Origin: Ophiocordyceps camponoti-saundersi (nom. inval.) | Taxonomy: Eukaryota; Ascomycota; Sordariomycetes; Hypocreales; Ophiocordycipitaceae | Reading direction: 5' to 3' | NCBI GenBank assembly: GCA_003339415.1 | Contig: PDHQ01000026.1 | Location: 1-64,000, forward strand | DNA length: 64,000 nucleotides | Shown: positions 43,548 through 55,247 of the stretch, in pieces | How positions within the stretch are numbered: the first letter of the stretch is position 1 | Layout: each line of letters opens with the position of its first letter | Program-made: the position numbers and the translations under genes | The notes under the pieces: generated by a model | The model's input: the letters and a program-made list of their open reading frames with translations, nothing else | Database searches by the model: none | Told to the model about the DNA's origin: nothing

Positions 43548-45719
43548 ATGCGCATCGGCTGCCTGCAGTTTGCGCCGCAGGTCGGCGACATCGATAATAA
43601 CCTCAACAGGGCTGATGCCGTGCTGTCGCGCGCAAACGCCGATGACTTGATGCTTGACCTCTTGGTGCTACCTGAGCTGGCGTTTACCGGTTGGTTTTGC
43701 ATGATGGAACATGGCCTTGCCCAACAGCCAGCCACAATATGCTGACCTGGGGCTTTTTGTATGTGATGTGTCAATCATGTGAGACGAAAAGGCTACAACT
43801 TCAAGTCGCTCAACGACATCTCTCCCTTTCTCGAACCTTCCGGCTCGGGCATCACTTCGCTGTGGGCTCGCACTACGGCACTTCGTTACGGCTGTATCGT
43901 CGCAGCCGGCTACCCCGAAAAGGTTGACCTTTCTCCCAAGTGGCCCACCGGCCCTGAATACTACAACTCTGCCATCGTCGTCAATGCCGATGGCGAGACT
44001 ATCGCCAACTACCGGAAATCATTCCTCTACTATACGGACGAGACATGGGCTCTCGAGGGGAACGATGGCTTCTACGACGGCTTTATACCTGGTTTGGGTA
44101 ACACCTCTATAGGTATCTGTAAGATCATGTTCGGCCTTGACCCATTCATCCCATCCTCCTCCTGCTGACTTTGCCTCGCAGGCATGGATATCAAGTGAGG
44201 ACGATCGAGATGTGCCTTTTGTTGAGCAAGGCATCTTGTAGCTGACAGTCGGAAAACCAGCCCCTACAAGTTCGAGGCGCCCTGGCACGCCTTCGAGTTC
44301 GCCATGCACATCCTCGACGCCGAATCCAATCTGGTCATCGTCTCCATGGCATGGGTAACCAGAGAAGACCGCAGTGTCTTCACCCGTCAGCCCAACGAGC
44401 CACACCTGGACACGCTGATGTATTGGGTAACCCGGCTAGAGCCCCTCATCCGGTCTGAGAACCAGCAAGAGATCATCGTCATCTTCTGCAACCGCACGGG
44501 CATCGAGGATGAAGTCACATACGCCGGAACCAGTGCCGTCATCGGCATCCTTGACGGCGAAGTCAATGTGTACGGTTTGCTGGGTCGCGGCGAGAAGGAG
44601 CTGCTGGTCGTCGACACCACCAAGCCTCCTCACGCCAAGATGGTCTACCGGCCCGAGTCGGCGACGGTGCAACCGCGCGAGCCGGAATTAGCAGGTGGCT
44701 CACCCTCAGACGGTGCGGAACCTCGTCGTCCACCAACAAGCTCGTCGCAATCCCAACAATCGCCCAATGTCTCGACGTCGTCGCCTCGCTCCACAAAGCA
44801 GGCAGGCTCTCGATCGACGGCAATTTCAGCATCGGACAAGGTTTCGTCGCCCGTCGCGCATCCGGGCTACTCAACGAGAGACCGAGGAGAAAGGAGACGA
44901 GCGGCAACCTTGGCTGTACCCGAGCGACTGGAAGTCGACACGGAGAGCACCAATATACCGACGCCGTCAGCTCCCAGTCCGACACCCATGGCCCTCCGCC
45001 CCAAAGTGGTGTCTCCCGACTCGTACTCTAGCCATAAAAGCCAACCGTCTTGGAGCGACGCAGCGGTGGCACATGGAAGCAGGGAGTCACGTCAGCGCGC
45101 TTTGTCTGCCCTGAGCAAGCCGTCGTCGAGCGAGACCCCCATCGCGCCACCGCAAAAGTGGTGCGAAAGCGACGACCCTGACGACTTTTACCGCCAGCCG
45201 CAGACGACGACGAACGCCAACGAGAGCTTTTTGGGCGGATGGGAAGATGACGGGCGGTCGAGGGAGTTTTCGTTCTCTGACGGGGAGCCAGTCTACGTGA
45301 CGGAACGGGCATCGTCGGCGGATTCGTCGCGGAACACGATTCTTCATCACAGTCGATTACCTCGCCGAAGCTCGACGGCGGGAGGTGGTGGTGGAGCGGG
45401 ACGAGAGGGCCAAGAGTTTGAAAGGTTCGAGGACATCGTGTGTCCGAACTGCCCCGTGCATGGAAGTCGAGCTCGGTCACCGCCGGCGGCAGCTCGCAGC
45501 GGAAGGGTCAGCGCGCCGGCGGAGGCGAGGTTTCGCGAATCGATGTTGGTGCATGCGCCGAGCAGTCCGGCTGCTTTCGAGGTGAGGAGAAGGAGAAGGG
45601 ATACGGCGGTCGAGGACGGGTCAGGTGATGGCGGTGGCGGCGGCAGCGGCGGAGGCGGGTTTAATCCGACGACACCCAGGGCCATGGCCTTTGCACCGGA
45701 GAGGGGGGAGGTGAAGTGA
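43548..45719 (+). CDS. NTA1: Protein N-terminal asparagine/glutamine amidohydrolase
   Basis: Four exons: 43548-43689, 43792-44118, 44182-44194 and 44261-45719 (646 residues). Carbon-nitrogen hydrolase domain with the full triad: Glu in LPELAFTG, Lys in YRKSFLYYTDE, and Cys in GICMDINPYKFEAP, whose codon is assembled from exon 2 and a 13-nt exon 3. FEFAMHIL and VSMAW follow as in yeast Nta1. The enzyme deamidates N-terminal Asn/Gln, feeding the Arg/N-degron pathway. The catalytic part ends near residue 290. The remaining Ser/Pro/Gly-rich tail is disordered and makes the protein much longer than the yeast enzyme (about 460 residues), as is common in filamentous fungi. All splice phases check. 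Confidence 0.93.
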
Positions 45720-46279
45720 TTGGGGGTAAGATTGGGGTGGGGGGGAGAGGCACGGTATTGAAGCATCGTCATGGTGGTGGTTGAGTAAGTAGGATTGCTA
45801 TTGGTGCTGTAGCATCATGCTATCTGTTCTACTTGTCATTGGATGAGAGGGGATTGGAATCGCCGACCTGCATGATATTTCGTTAGACGGGTTTGTTCCA
45901 ATGATGCGACGTGACGGCTTAAGCGCCAGGGGTGAGAGAGGGAGAGGAGGGGGGGAGGTTGGTTGGTTGGCTGGCTGACTGGCTGGATGGCTAGGTGGGT
46001 GGTGGTGGTCTGGGGGCCTTTTTTTTTCTCAATCCCATGGGCCATGAGTGTAAATGAATGTCACACAGACGGACTGTGATGAGGAGAGAGAAGAGAGGGA
46101 AAATATATGTATTCTTTCAATTTCTTCCCCTTGTCTCTTTTCTCTTTCTCCCCTCCCCTATGAGCTCTTTCTTTTGATACTATACAAATAAGCCAGCAGC
46201 AAGCAAACAAAGTCAATCATCGTCAACCCTCTCAACCTCCCGCTCTGAGAAAGAAAGAAAAGAAAACCGTGAAGAGGAA

Positions 46280-47518
46280 ATGAAGCCTCGGCTCTCCATC
46301 AGCTGTACTACGCCCACTTTCCTGCTACTGGCGACAGCCTCCCGAGCCGTCCTCGTCGCGCCGGGCTCCCCTTGCTCGACGGGCTGCGGAAACGTGTTGG
46401 AGTCGACGTCGGCGGATGACGTCGTCTGCGATACCGGCGCTTACACGTCTTCCGCTGTCGGTCAGCTTTTTCAGGGATGTGTCGAGTGTGAGATGGGGAG
46501 CGGCTATGGGAGGGGGGATGAGACGGATGTCAAGTCCATGCTTTGTAGGTTTCCCTTTTCTTTTCTTTCTTTTCTTCATGATACGCATATCCGTACATAT
46601 ATCTCAGTATGCGCGTCACAACGTCCCTGAACTGATGATTTTCTTTTTTTCCTAAACCATCTCGTCGTCTTCTGACCTCACCTATCAGACAACTTGCGAT
46701 ATGCCCTCTCCTACTGTCTATTCGGCTACCCCGGTAACTCGCAACTTGGGAGCACGCCGTGTATCACAAGCAAAGCTTGCGGACCGTTTCGCGAAGCTAC
46801 CCTTTACGGAAACCTGTCGACTCGGTATAAGGGGTACGACTATTGCGAGAGGTGGCCTATATCCAAGGGAGGAGATGTAGATTACAAGGCTTGCGCCGAG
46901 TGCCTGCAGGCAGCGGAGAATCCCTACCTAGCGAACTGTGAGGCCTCTCTTCTTATCAGTTTACCAGCGAATTTCGTTGACGCTTCTCACAAAAGTCGTC
47001 GTCGCCCTTGAGGCTGGATGCGAGCAGAAGCCGGTACCGGGCGTCGGTCTGGGAACGACCGGCAACATCTTCTCTCACGACCCCGTCTCCGTCACGGCTC
47101 CCTCCCCAACTGCGACTCTCAACCCAGCCTGGTTCGACCACGGAAGTCTAGGGTTGGGAGGCAAGGTAGGCATCGCCGTCGGATGTCTAGCTTTCGTCCT
47201 CATTCTCGCCGGATGCGCTGTCGTCGTCAACGGTAGGCGAAGAAGAAGGGATTACCTGCGTCGTCTCGAGGCTCGATATGGCCCGTCGTCTTCTAAGACG
47301 GGTGAAAAGGAGCCGGCGTCGGCGGGCGGAAGAGCTTGGGACGATACTCCCAGCAGCCAACAGCCGCTACGGCCTTGGGATGACAGGCACCTGTCTCCCT
47401 GCTCTACCCAGTACAACAGCCCTGTGAGCCCGAGTAATACTCACCTTTCGCTGTCGGCGCTTGGTATTGTCCACCAGCCTGAAGGGAAGGGCAAGGAAAA
47501 GGAGGAGACCATTGAGAT

Positions 47519-47549
<31 letters not shown>

Positions 47550-47672
47550 CACTTCGACCATCGCATAGCACCGCAGAGTGCTGAGGCGCCCGTTCTCGGA
47601 CATCCGGGTTTCGGGAGAAGTGTCGATGGACCGCCGAGGCAGTACGAGGCGGATGCGAAGAGAACGGGATGA
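46280..47672 (+). CDS. Cys-rich surface protein with one TM helix (fungal 'LPXTG-domain' type)
   Basis: Three exons: 46280-46544, 46689-46937 and 46996-47672 (396 residues; donors GTAGGT and GTGAGG, phases consistent). A signal-like N terminus is followed by a Cys-rich ectodomain (PCSTGCGN, FQGCVECE, TPCITSKACGPF, YDYCERW, CAECLQ, YLANFVVALEAGC). Then one TM helix (VGIAVGCLAFVLILAGCAVVV), a basic stop RRRRR and a disordered tail with a polyglutamine run. This layout matches a fungal family often annotated as LPXTG-motif or WSC-like wall proteins; a bacterial sortase link is not implied. It probably sits in the plasma membrane with the Cys domain facing the wall. Confidence 0.82.
47518..47549 (+). 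repeat. (CAG)n coding polyglutamine tract
   Basis: Ten CAG units in frame give Gln in the cytosolic tail of the Cys-rich surface protein. Likely variable between strains. Confidence 0.9.
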
Positions 47673-48399
47673 GGAAGAGGGTGGGTTTCTTCAGTGAAGA
47701 GTACATATGTAGGTATCAGTCAACCTAAGTCATTAGCTACCTACCTACTTGCCTACATACTGCCTGAGGCCCATAAGTCAACACTCGTGCGCAAGTCGCG
47801 CAGAGTATCCGTAAGTACCAAGCGCTAGACACGGTTTGTAAGGAATAGCTGTGTCTGGACCAACTGTCAGCGCCTCATAATAACGACATTAGCTAGACAG
47901 GTGTATGTTGGCCTGCAGACAAGCCAAACGGGCATGTTTTTGCTGAGTGGCTTGGCCCAGCCTTTCGTCTCTTATTCACTCTTATCTGGTAGGGATCGCC
48001 CGCTGCGATGGCTTTGGAGCCCGGTATCAGGACCCACGTGACCGCAGGCAGCCTCCTCCTCTTTCTTCTTCTCCCCTTTCGCTCCTTCTGCTTGGCTCTT
48101 CTCCTAACTTAGCACAATACACAAATTGATCCCATTTTGCTTCTTGTGACACGCCTTTACCTTTGGCAGACGCTCACTGCAAGTGGCGTAGCAGGATGTC
48201 GGTGCGGCACGGAGACAAGTCGTGTGCAGGCTGCAGCATCATGCATGGTCAGCACATCCCTGCCCAACGGACTTGGGGGCGAGGCATGAGTCTCAACGCG
48301 AAGTGGCTTCTCTCGAATGGCCCTGTACGCATGGCTCAGCTTTCAAAGGGACGCGTGTGTCCCTTTCCTTGCGAAATTTCTAGGTTATAGCTCGAATTC
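47673..48399. other. Intergenic region upstream of NACHT gene 2
   Basis: No gene or repeat recognised. A pyrimidine-rich stretch (CTCCTCTTTCTTCTTCTCC) at about 48,052-48,080 may mark a promoter. Confidence 0.4.
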
Positions 48400-51300
48400 A
48401 TGACTTCTCCCACTATGGCTTCGACGATCGCGACCCTTGGATTTACTGTTCTTCACGGTCCGAACAGCCCCGAGATCGATATTGTTTTTGTTCATGGACT
48501 TCAGGGCCACCCAGAAAAGACATGGACGCACCAAAACAAGGCGGGGAATCTCTCAGGCGCACGCTCCAAGCTCTCGAATCTCTTCAAGACACCATCTAAC
48601 AGTACGACGAGCCACGACAGAACACCACAATCACCGTCATCGAACTCGGCAGAGGCCAGCACCTTTTGGCCGAGAGATTTGCTCAAGCAGGAGAAATTCT
48701 GCAGGGAGGCTCGAATAATGACTTACGGATATGATTCAAACATCATCAAGAAAGGCGCGACTGCAAACTTCACTACCATTACGGGCGAAGGCGAGTCGCT
48801 ACTCAATGGGCTCGCACGAATGCGAAAAGACAGCATCCATCGGCCTCTGATGTTCATCACGCACTCGCTGGGCGGGTTAATCGTCAAGGCTGTAGGCAGG
48901 GCCATTATTCTAGCGGGTGAGGGTGAGAGTGCGAGCTAATACATGTCCCAAGGCCCTGAACAGTTCTTTCATCAAGCGCTCCGAGAGAACAAGAGACTTG
49001 GGTGCTGTGGTCGAGTCGACATTTTCAATCATCTTCTTCGGCACACCTCACCGTGGAAGCTCACAGGCCGAATTCGGCGTGACAGTGGCGAAATTGGTAT
49101 CAATATTGACCAATAAGTCGTACAACAAACGGATCGTTGGCAACATGGCTCAAAACACTGAGATCTTGACGAAGCTTCGCAAGGACTTTGACGCCACGCT
49201 TGACTATATAACGAAAACAAACTTGTTTGAATCCAGCACCTTCCAGGAGGGAAAGCCGATTACCGACATAAAGGGGTTCGCAGGAAAGGCATGTGTTGTT
49301 TCATATTATTTGGCTCCACGAGCAAGGCTGATGCTTCTATTTGTCAAGATTGTTGACGACGACTCCTCGGAGATGGGAAACGTTGACCGTAACGACCACA
49401 TCAACCGAAACCACATCGACATGTGCAAGTTTTTCGGTCCGAGCGACCCTGAATACGATAAGGTCGCTGGAGAAATAAGTCGCCATATTCAGCGCCTTCA
49501 GAAACAACTGCATGATGAAGAAAAGAGTGAGAAACTCTCCTTCTAGAGCTACGCCCCAGGGCTGAACATGTTCAGTCTATTAACCAGTCAAGACTTCCTC
49601 TCAAGCCTCGAGAAACTTGGACACTTTGCCAAGAAGCACGTTCGGACCGTGGACAGGAAGGCAGACAGGACACTACAGTGGCTCTACACCGCCAGTGCCG
49701 CCCCGATCACCGACAGACAAGGAGTCAGAGAGAGCCTGAACCTGCAGCAATGGCTGGCTCGTGGACCGGGACTATTTTGGATCACCGGATACCCTGGTTC
49801 GGGAAAGTCAACAGCAATGAAACATATCTTTGAGAACGGGCAGACGACGGACGCCCTTAAGCAGAACAAGGTCGGTAGCCGCCAGTGGCGCCTCATTGGG
49901 CTTTTCATCACGAATCGGGCAGATGTAGCGCAGCAAAGATGGGAAACTATGCTTCATGGATTTCTGTGGCAACTCCTCCACGACCAGCCCGCCCTCATAC
50001 GAGACGTCATGGAATACGTGTCAGGGAAGGGACTGAGAAGGGCCTGTCGGCAAGGCCGAGACCGCCAGGGGTCTTATGATTCAGCCGAAGAGAAGTACGA
50101 ATGGACCAACGACTTAATCATGGACGTTATCAAGTACTGCAAGACAAACCCGAGATTTCCGTACAACGCGCTTGTTCAACTTGACGGTCTGGATGAGCTG
50201 GAGAACGCTTCAGCAGTGGCTGGGCCAGTTGTGAGATTCCTCGAGGAGCTGGCCAGCACATCACCGGAGAAGGCCTTCAGGGTCTGTGTTTCATGCAGAT
50301 CAGAACAGACCTTCAGAGACCTGTTGTTGGATGCGTGGTGTCTTCAGGTGCACAAGTACACGGAGAATGATATCCAGGAATACGTCACCTCTGTTCTCTG
50401 CTATACTCCGCCATTCAAACTCAGGCCATTGGCCGAGACTAAAGTCAAGCTTCGTCCCGTGCTGGAATACATAAGCCACAACGCCAGCGGCGTCTTCCTC
50501 TGGGTGAAGATTGTGGCCAACCTTGTGAAGGAGGCGATCGAGAATAGACAGGCCGTTGACGAGCTGCTGGGAGTGGTGGAAAAGCTACCCCCGGGAATAG
50601 GGGCGCTTTACGAGCACATCCTAGGGAGGATTAAACCAGAATTGCAGCTGAAGGCATACGTTATGCTTGAGGTGGTGTTGCGCGCTCGACGGCCGATGCC
50701 AGTCCTGCAGCTAGCCCTCATCACCCGCGTGGTGGAGTGCTGGCATGGGCAGAGGCCATTTGTTTGGCCAGACCTTGACCCAAGAGTTAATGATTTCGGA
50801 GATCCGGAGCGATTGCATGGCCAAGTCATTGCCAGTTGCAAATGCATGCTGAACATCTCCCCAGAACGCGAGGATGAAGACTCAGACGAGAGGACCGAGG
50901 ATGAAAATGAGCAAATAGTACCGCTGCAGCAATGTCAGTCCGATCACGACAGAAACTGCCGAAGAGGTATCAGCCGAGACACCGTTCAGTTGCTGCACCG
51001 GACTGCAAGAGACTTTCTTCTGGAGCCAGATCGTCTCGAAGAATCATTTGGATTCTCAAAGGGGCAGAGAATTCGAGGTAACGGTCACACCTACGCTCTA
51101 CTTTTTGCACTGGAGCGGCTCAAGCGGCGCAAACATGCAAATGAAACGGACAATCGGATCCGACGCATCTCCAGCTTTATCAAGGACATCTGTTTTCACG
51201 CCCAGCAGCTTGAGCGTACACTAAACGAAGCCGAGTCAGTCATCTTCTTTCCCATTCTGGATAAGGTCGACCAACTTGCGAGTGAAGTTTTGTCGTACAA

Positions 51301-52463
51301 AGAGTCTTGGCCTGAACTGAGCCTTTTTGGATTTAATTTCTGGTTGAGGCGCAACCAATGCTACACATTTCCAGCCTTTGCAGTGGCACATGACATGTGT
51401 CGTTATATTACTCATCGAATCAAATTGTCGGACACAAACGACGGTCGTGACCAATTTCTAAATGGCAAAGTTGGTCGTCCTTTGCTACACTACGCTATAA
51501 AGGCGCCTGGTGACGATTATCGAGGGATGAGGCGGCTCGAGATGACCAAATTGCTTCTGGACAGTGGCGCCGACGTCCACCTGCCGTTTGAGGGCGAGGC
51601 GGCGATTGAATGCTTTGTTCCCATGCACGATCTGAGCATCCAAGAAATGCTGTTGGCGCACGGAGCAGATCCCGACAGCACTTACCATGATAAATCAACA
51701 GGGGGCTACTGGTACCCCATACTTCATTTCGTCTGCTATGTGGAGAACATTGATTTGAACATCCGGATCAGCTTCATGAAGGTCCTACACTCTCACGGTG
51801 CTGACCTCAACGCCGAAGACGAGCACGGTTTAAGCCTCCTCGATCTCCTTTATTGGAGGGTAGATGCTATACCGCAACCAGAATGGGAGTGGCTACTGAC
51901 CAAAGGTGCCAAGATAACGAGCCGATTGATCATCAACCCGTTTCGCCTCGGCAACGTCTCCGCCTTTGGCACACACAGACCTTGGTTAATTGATGATCGT
52001 AGAGTAGGTTTGTGCGAAAAGAATGGCCAACATGATGCTTTCAAGATATTGAGTCAGCCCAAGTTTCGTCGTAGGGAGTGGTATACCGACGATGCGGCTG
52101 CTACGGCCGAACGCCTTCAACCAGGCTGGTTTCTTAACGCGAGCGGGCACACGAACTTGGGATCTACGGATGTGCATGAGACGAGGGAGCACACGAAATT
52201 AGCATCTACGGGTGTGAATAAGACTAACCTATGTATGTATTTATGAGCCAATTTGATCTGCCTTGTCATCTTTGTTTCTCTCAACACTGGCCTCATTGCT
52301 CGCTTTTTCAGGCGCGTTGACGACGTTTATGTTGTTCAAACAAGTACCTCACCTCTGCCGAGTTAACACTATCGTTGAGAGTATGCGAGTCACGAACATC
52401 AGCTACGAACTGAAGATCAAGTTCTATGCGAGGACAATAATCCGACTGTCTAAATCTGGATAG
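48400..52463 (+). CDS. STAND (NLR-like) protein: SesB-type hydrolase, NACHT, ankyrin
   Basis: Exon 1 (48400-48891) has DIVFVHGLQGHPEKTWT, FWPRDLL and the nucleophile elbow THSLGG of SesB-like lipase/esterase domains. A 61-nt intron (GTAGGC...CCAAG) joins exon 2 in phase (GLIVKA|ALNSS), with FGTPHRGS. At 49544-49546 an in-frame TAG appears. Either it is a real stop or it is removed by a very short 33-nt intron (49527-49559, GTGAGA...CCCCAG), which keeps frame. NACHT follows: Walker A TGYPGSGKST, Walker B LVQLDGLDEL, CRSEQTF and GVFLWVKIVANLV. Ankyrin-like units form the C terminus (LLLDSGADVHLP, VLHSHGADLNAEDEHGLSLLDLL). A GTATGT...TTTTCAG intron (52233-52311) leads to a last exon ending 52463. 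Full length is 1,296 residues if spliced. The last exon overlaps the 3' end of the HET gene. Confidence 0.82.
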
Positions 52464-54865
52464 TCTTCCTTCGTCACACCTGGGCTCACCGCATGTGTGT
52501 GGATGCGGCCGATGCCTCGACGGTACGACGTGCCCTGTTCATCGTGTTCGACCAACATGACGTTATAGAAGCACCTGAATCGATTATCTTTTATGGGATA
52601 TTTCTTCGAGAAGAATCTGGTCCGGTCGATGACTTCCTCTAGTCTGGACTGGCGGCCAAAAGACAGCAGCAGAAAGTCGCATTCGACCCTTGCGCCGCGC
52701 CTCTTGATCCTGTCCGCCCACTCGCGGTCCGGCGATGGGAGCATACCGCAAGGGTCTCCGTCCTTGTCGAGAATCGTCATGCACGGAACAGTCTGTTCGT
52801 AGTCCGTTACCCATCCGACCAGTGGGTGCTCCAGGGGATCGACGAAGAGCTTCATGCACCACCCCCAGAATATCAGATGTATAGGTCCGAGCCCGCGACT
52901 GCGAGCCTGGAGCAAGCCTCGACTGAAATCACAGCCGAGCCCTTGCTTGTATTCCGCCAAGGGAACCAGGTCTCCGTCCTCGACTCTCCACCACTGGACC
53001 ATGGGCAGGACAGCGTCGTCGTCGGACTGGCCTGATTCTGAAAGCACACCGTACTCGTATCCAACCTTGCCTAACCAGGCCGCCCAGGCCCAAGTGGGAA
53101 GACACATGCCAGGCTCCTCAAACTGACGCCGACGCAAACGGCTCGTCGGATACCAGAGAAGAGCAGCATCGAAGCCACGGGTAGGAAGGCCAACGAAGTA
53201 GCCATACCCACATGGATGCAAATGCCAGCGCAAGGCCTTCATTATCCCCTCAAAGGCGCCGAGAACGTCGCCCTGAAACGTCATGTTCCTAGACGAGTAT
53301 TCGCTTACGAATAGCGCATACTCTTGGAACCCTTGATCTGAAGAAGCGTTTTGCAACAGGGCATCGTTGCCGAGGTAGTCCAGCTGTCCTCCCCGGACGA
53401 CAGGCCTGGCTACGTGGCTTTCTAGCCGCTCGGTTCCCTCGGCGCAAACATCTTCGCATCTAGAGTCTTGACCGCATCGGAAGTACATCTGCTGCTCTGC
53501 GAAGACGAGACAGCGCAGTGATAGAACGCCCTCTTGAAATGTCCAGCCACGGGTTGACCAGAGACTGCGTCGAAGCGCCGCGTCGTAGTTGGGGAACGCC
53601 GCGACCAGTTCGACGCCGTCCAAGGTCACCGAACGCTGCTTTTTGCCCCTTTCTAGCCCGTTGATGCCTGGTATTCCATAGTCTTGCGAAGAGTCTTTTC
53701 CTGAAGCGACGACTAAGGTGAGGAAGGATCTGCCGTATACTTGATCCATGGCCATGATGAGCCGCCTCGTCTCTTCGGCGTCGTCCTGAACGATGCAGAG
53801 GGTGTCAACCCATAGAAAGCGGTAGCCCAGCATGCGGACAACGTCCATGGCGTCCGAAATGACTCTGGGGATCCTCATGTGCTTTTCTCGGAGGGAGCCT
53901 GGCTGATGTAGTTGGCGGCAGTTGTCTTTGCTTAGACGTGTGGCTTCAACACGCGGCCAAACATAACTGAGCGTCATATAATTCGACTCCCAAGGGGCGT
54001 CGACCAGACAAGCCTGCTCCACGTCGATGAGAGTGAGGGTATCTCCGACGTCCTCTCTTTTTTCCACGCCTGCTTCACCGCAGGAGTGGGACTCGACGCA
54101 ATCGCTGATCCAGCGCGAGGCGAGTTCGAGATCGGCTTCTTCGCACCGCACTCGACGACCATGGAAACGAGGAGTCTTGCCGAGTTGTACGGCGCACTCG
54201 GAAACGAGTCGAACGACTACCTCGGCAACCACGATTTGTCTACCGTTGATGAGCCACGCGTGCAGCTCATATGATCTGTCTTGCCTGCGCCGGGCTAGGG
54301 GATAAGCTGCTGCCATGGTACTGACGAAGACGAAGTGTTCCGAGTCCCCTGCGGCAAATTCACCAGCGACGTCTGCAAACTCGCGAGTCAAGAGACGACA
54401 TAAGTCGCAGCAGTGGCAGTCAACTATGTCTCTGTACCATCCGAGATGGAGGCGTCTCCCCGGCACGAACGTCAGTATCTTCGCCAGCTCGAGATCCTCG
54501 CAGGCCAAGCACATGCCGTCAGACGCTGGGGCATGGAGGGGTGCTTCCTTTTCCTGGCCGGGGGGGCCAAGGAAGATGAGTCTATCCGTCCCGGTTTGGA
54601 TGTATGATGAGGCTGTGCTTGAGCTGGGCATTGATTGAGGGGCGGCTATCAACATCTTCTTTTCCACGACATGTGCGAATTCTTCGACGTCGGGTTCGAT
54701 TGGTTTGGAGGCATCGCTGAAGATGTGGGCAGTTCCTATCGCTCCCCTTAATTTTGAAGCCGAATCGAAGAAGGAGAAGAAGACCTGGCTTGTGGCATGG
54801 ATGGAGACGGGCTCTTTCGAGTCACGAGAAGCAATCGACGACATTGCTGTTGAAGCGTGAACCAA
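52424..54865 (-). CDS. HET-domain (heterokaryon incompatibility) protein
   Basis: Intronless, 813 residues. HET motifs (PF06985) are clear: YMTLSYVWP (about residue 295), RFLWVDTLCIVQDD (about 345) and RGWTFQEGVLS (about 425-435), with VISDAMDVVRMLGY between. Upstream, a CxxC...CHCCDLC segment (CLACEDLEL, CHCCDLCRLL) resembles the cysteine-rich leader common in HET proteins. The long C-terminal region has scattered Trp and no known domain. HET domains trigger cell death after non-self recognition, often downstream of NACHT/STAND sensors. Here the gene is convergent with such a sensor gene and overlaps its 3' exon by 40 bp. Partner status is inference. Confidence 0.92.
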   Translation of the reverse strand: MVHASTAMSSIASRDSKEPVSIHATSQVFFSFFDSASKLRGAIGTAHIFSDASKPIEPDVEEFAHVVEKKMLIAAPQSMPSSSTASSYIQTGTDRLIFLGPPGQEKEAPLHAPASDGMCLACEDLELAKILTFVPGRRLHLGWYRDIVDCHCCDLCRLLTREFADVAGEFAAGDSEHFVFVSTMAAAYPLARRRQDRSYELHAWLINGRQIVVAEVVVRLVSECAVQLGKTPRFHGRRVRCEEADLELASRWISDCVESHSCGEAGVEKREDVGDTLTLIDVEQACLVDAPWESNYMTLSYVWPRVEATRLSKDNCRQLHQPGSLREKHMRIPRVISDAMDVVRMLGYRFLWVDTLCIVQDDAEETRRLIMAMDQVYGRSFLTLVVASGKDSSQDYGIPGINGLERGKKQRSVTLDGVELVAAFPNYDAALRRSLWSTRGWTFQEGVLSLRCLVFAEQQMYFRCGQDSRCEDVCAEGTERLESHVARPVVRGGQLDYLGNDALLQNASSDQGFQEYALFVSEYSSRNMTFQGDVLGAFEGIMKALRWHLHPCGYGYFVGLPTRGFDAALLWYPTSRLRRRQFEEPGMCLPTWAWAAWLGKVGYEYGVLSESGQSDDDAVLPMVQWWRVEDGDLVPLAEYKQGLGCDFSRGLLQARSRGLGPIHLIFWGWCMKLFVDPLEHPLVGWVTDYEQTVPCMTILDKDGDPCGMLPSPDREWADRIKRRGARVECDFLLLSFGRQSRLEEVIDRTRFFSKKYPIKDNRFRCFYNVMLVEHDEQGTSYRRGIGRIHTHAVSPGVTKEDYPDLDSRIIVLA

Positions 54866-55247
54866 GATTTTGTGTGCAAGTCTGTGCTGTTCGTTGGGGG
54901 CTCGCGGACTCGACTAATACTACTGGCTGCGAGTGCTCCCTATCAGCACGACGGGACTTGCACTGCCTTGAACAAGGCGCAGCAGCTGAAGCATCGACAG
55001 GCATCGACAGGCAAAGTCATGTCGTATTGGCCAGTCCGGGACCAACACCGTCAGCACGCGTTAGTCTCGACAGCCCTATATGCAAGTGTCTGCCGTGTGT
55101 ATGGATGAAGCACGAAATGGACACCGAGCCTAGCCGTGGCTGAGTTCTGTAGGTGTATATAACAGACTCATATCGCTACGCCCTCGCGGAAGTCTCCCTC
55201 ATGATCGAAACCATCGACAGAACACCGTCATATCGCGAGTAGTCATC
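54866..55247. promoter_or_regulatory. Divergent promoter between HET gene and DUF4419 gene
   Basis: 382 bases separate the two start codons. GTGTATATAACAG at about 55,154-55,166 may serve as the TATA box of the DUF4419 gene. A small direct repeat (GCATCGACAG twice) lies at about 54,993-55,012. Confidence 0.45.

Noticed and set aside
46996..47672. True bacterial-type LPXTG sortase signal in the Cys-rich surface protein
   Set aside because: No LPxTG peptide is visible; only the fungal family name carries that label. One TM helix and a long cytosolic tail argue against sortase anchoring.
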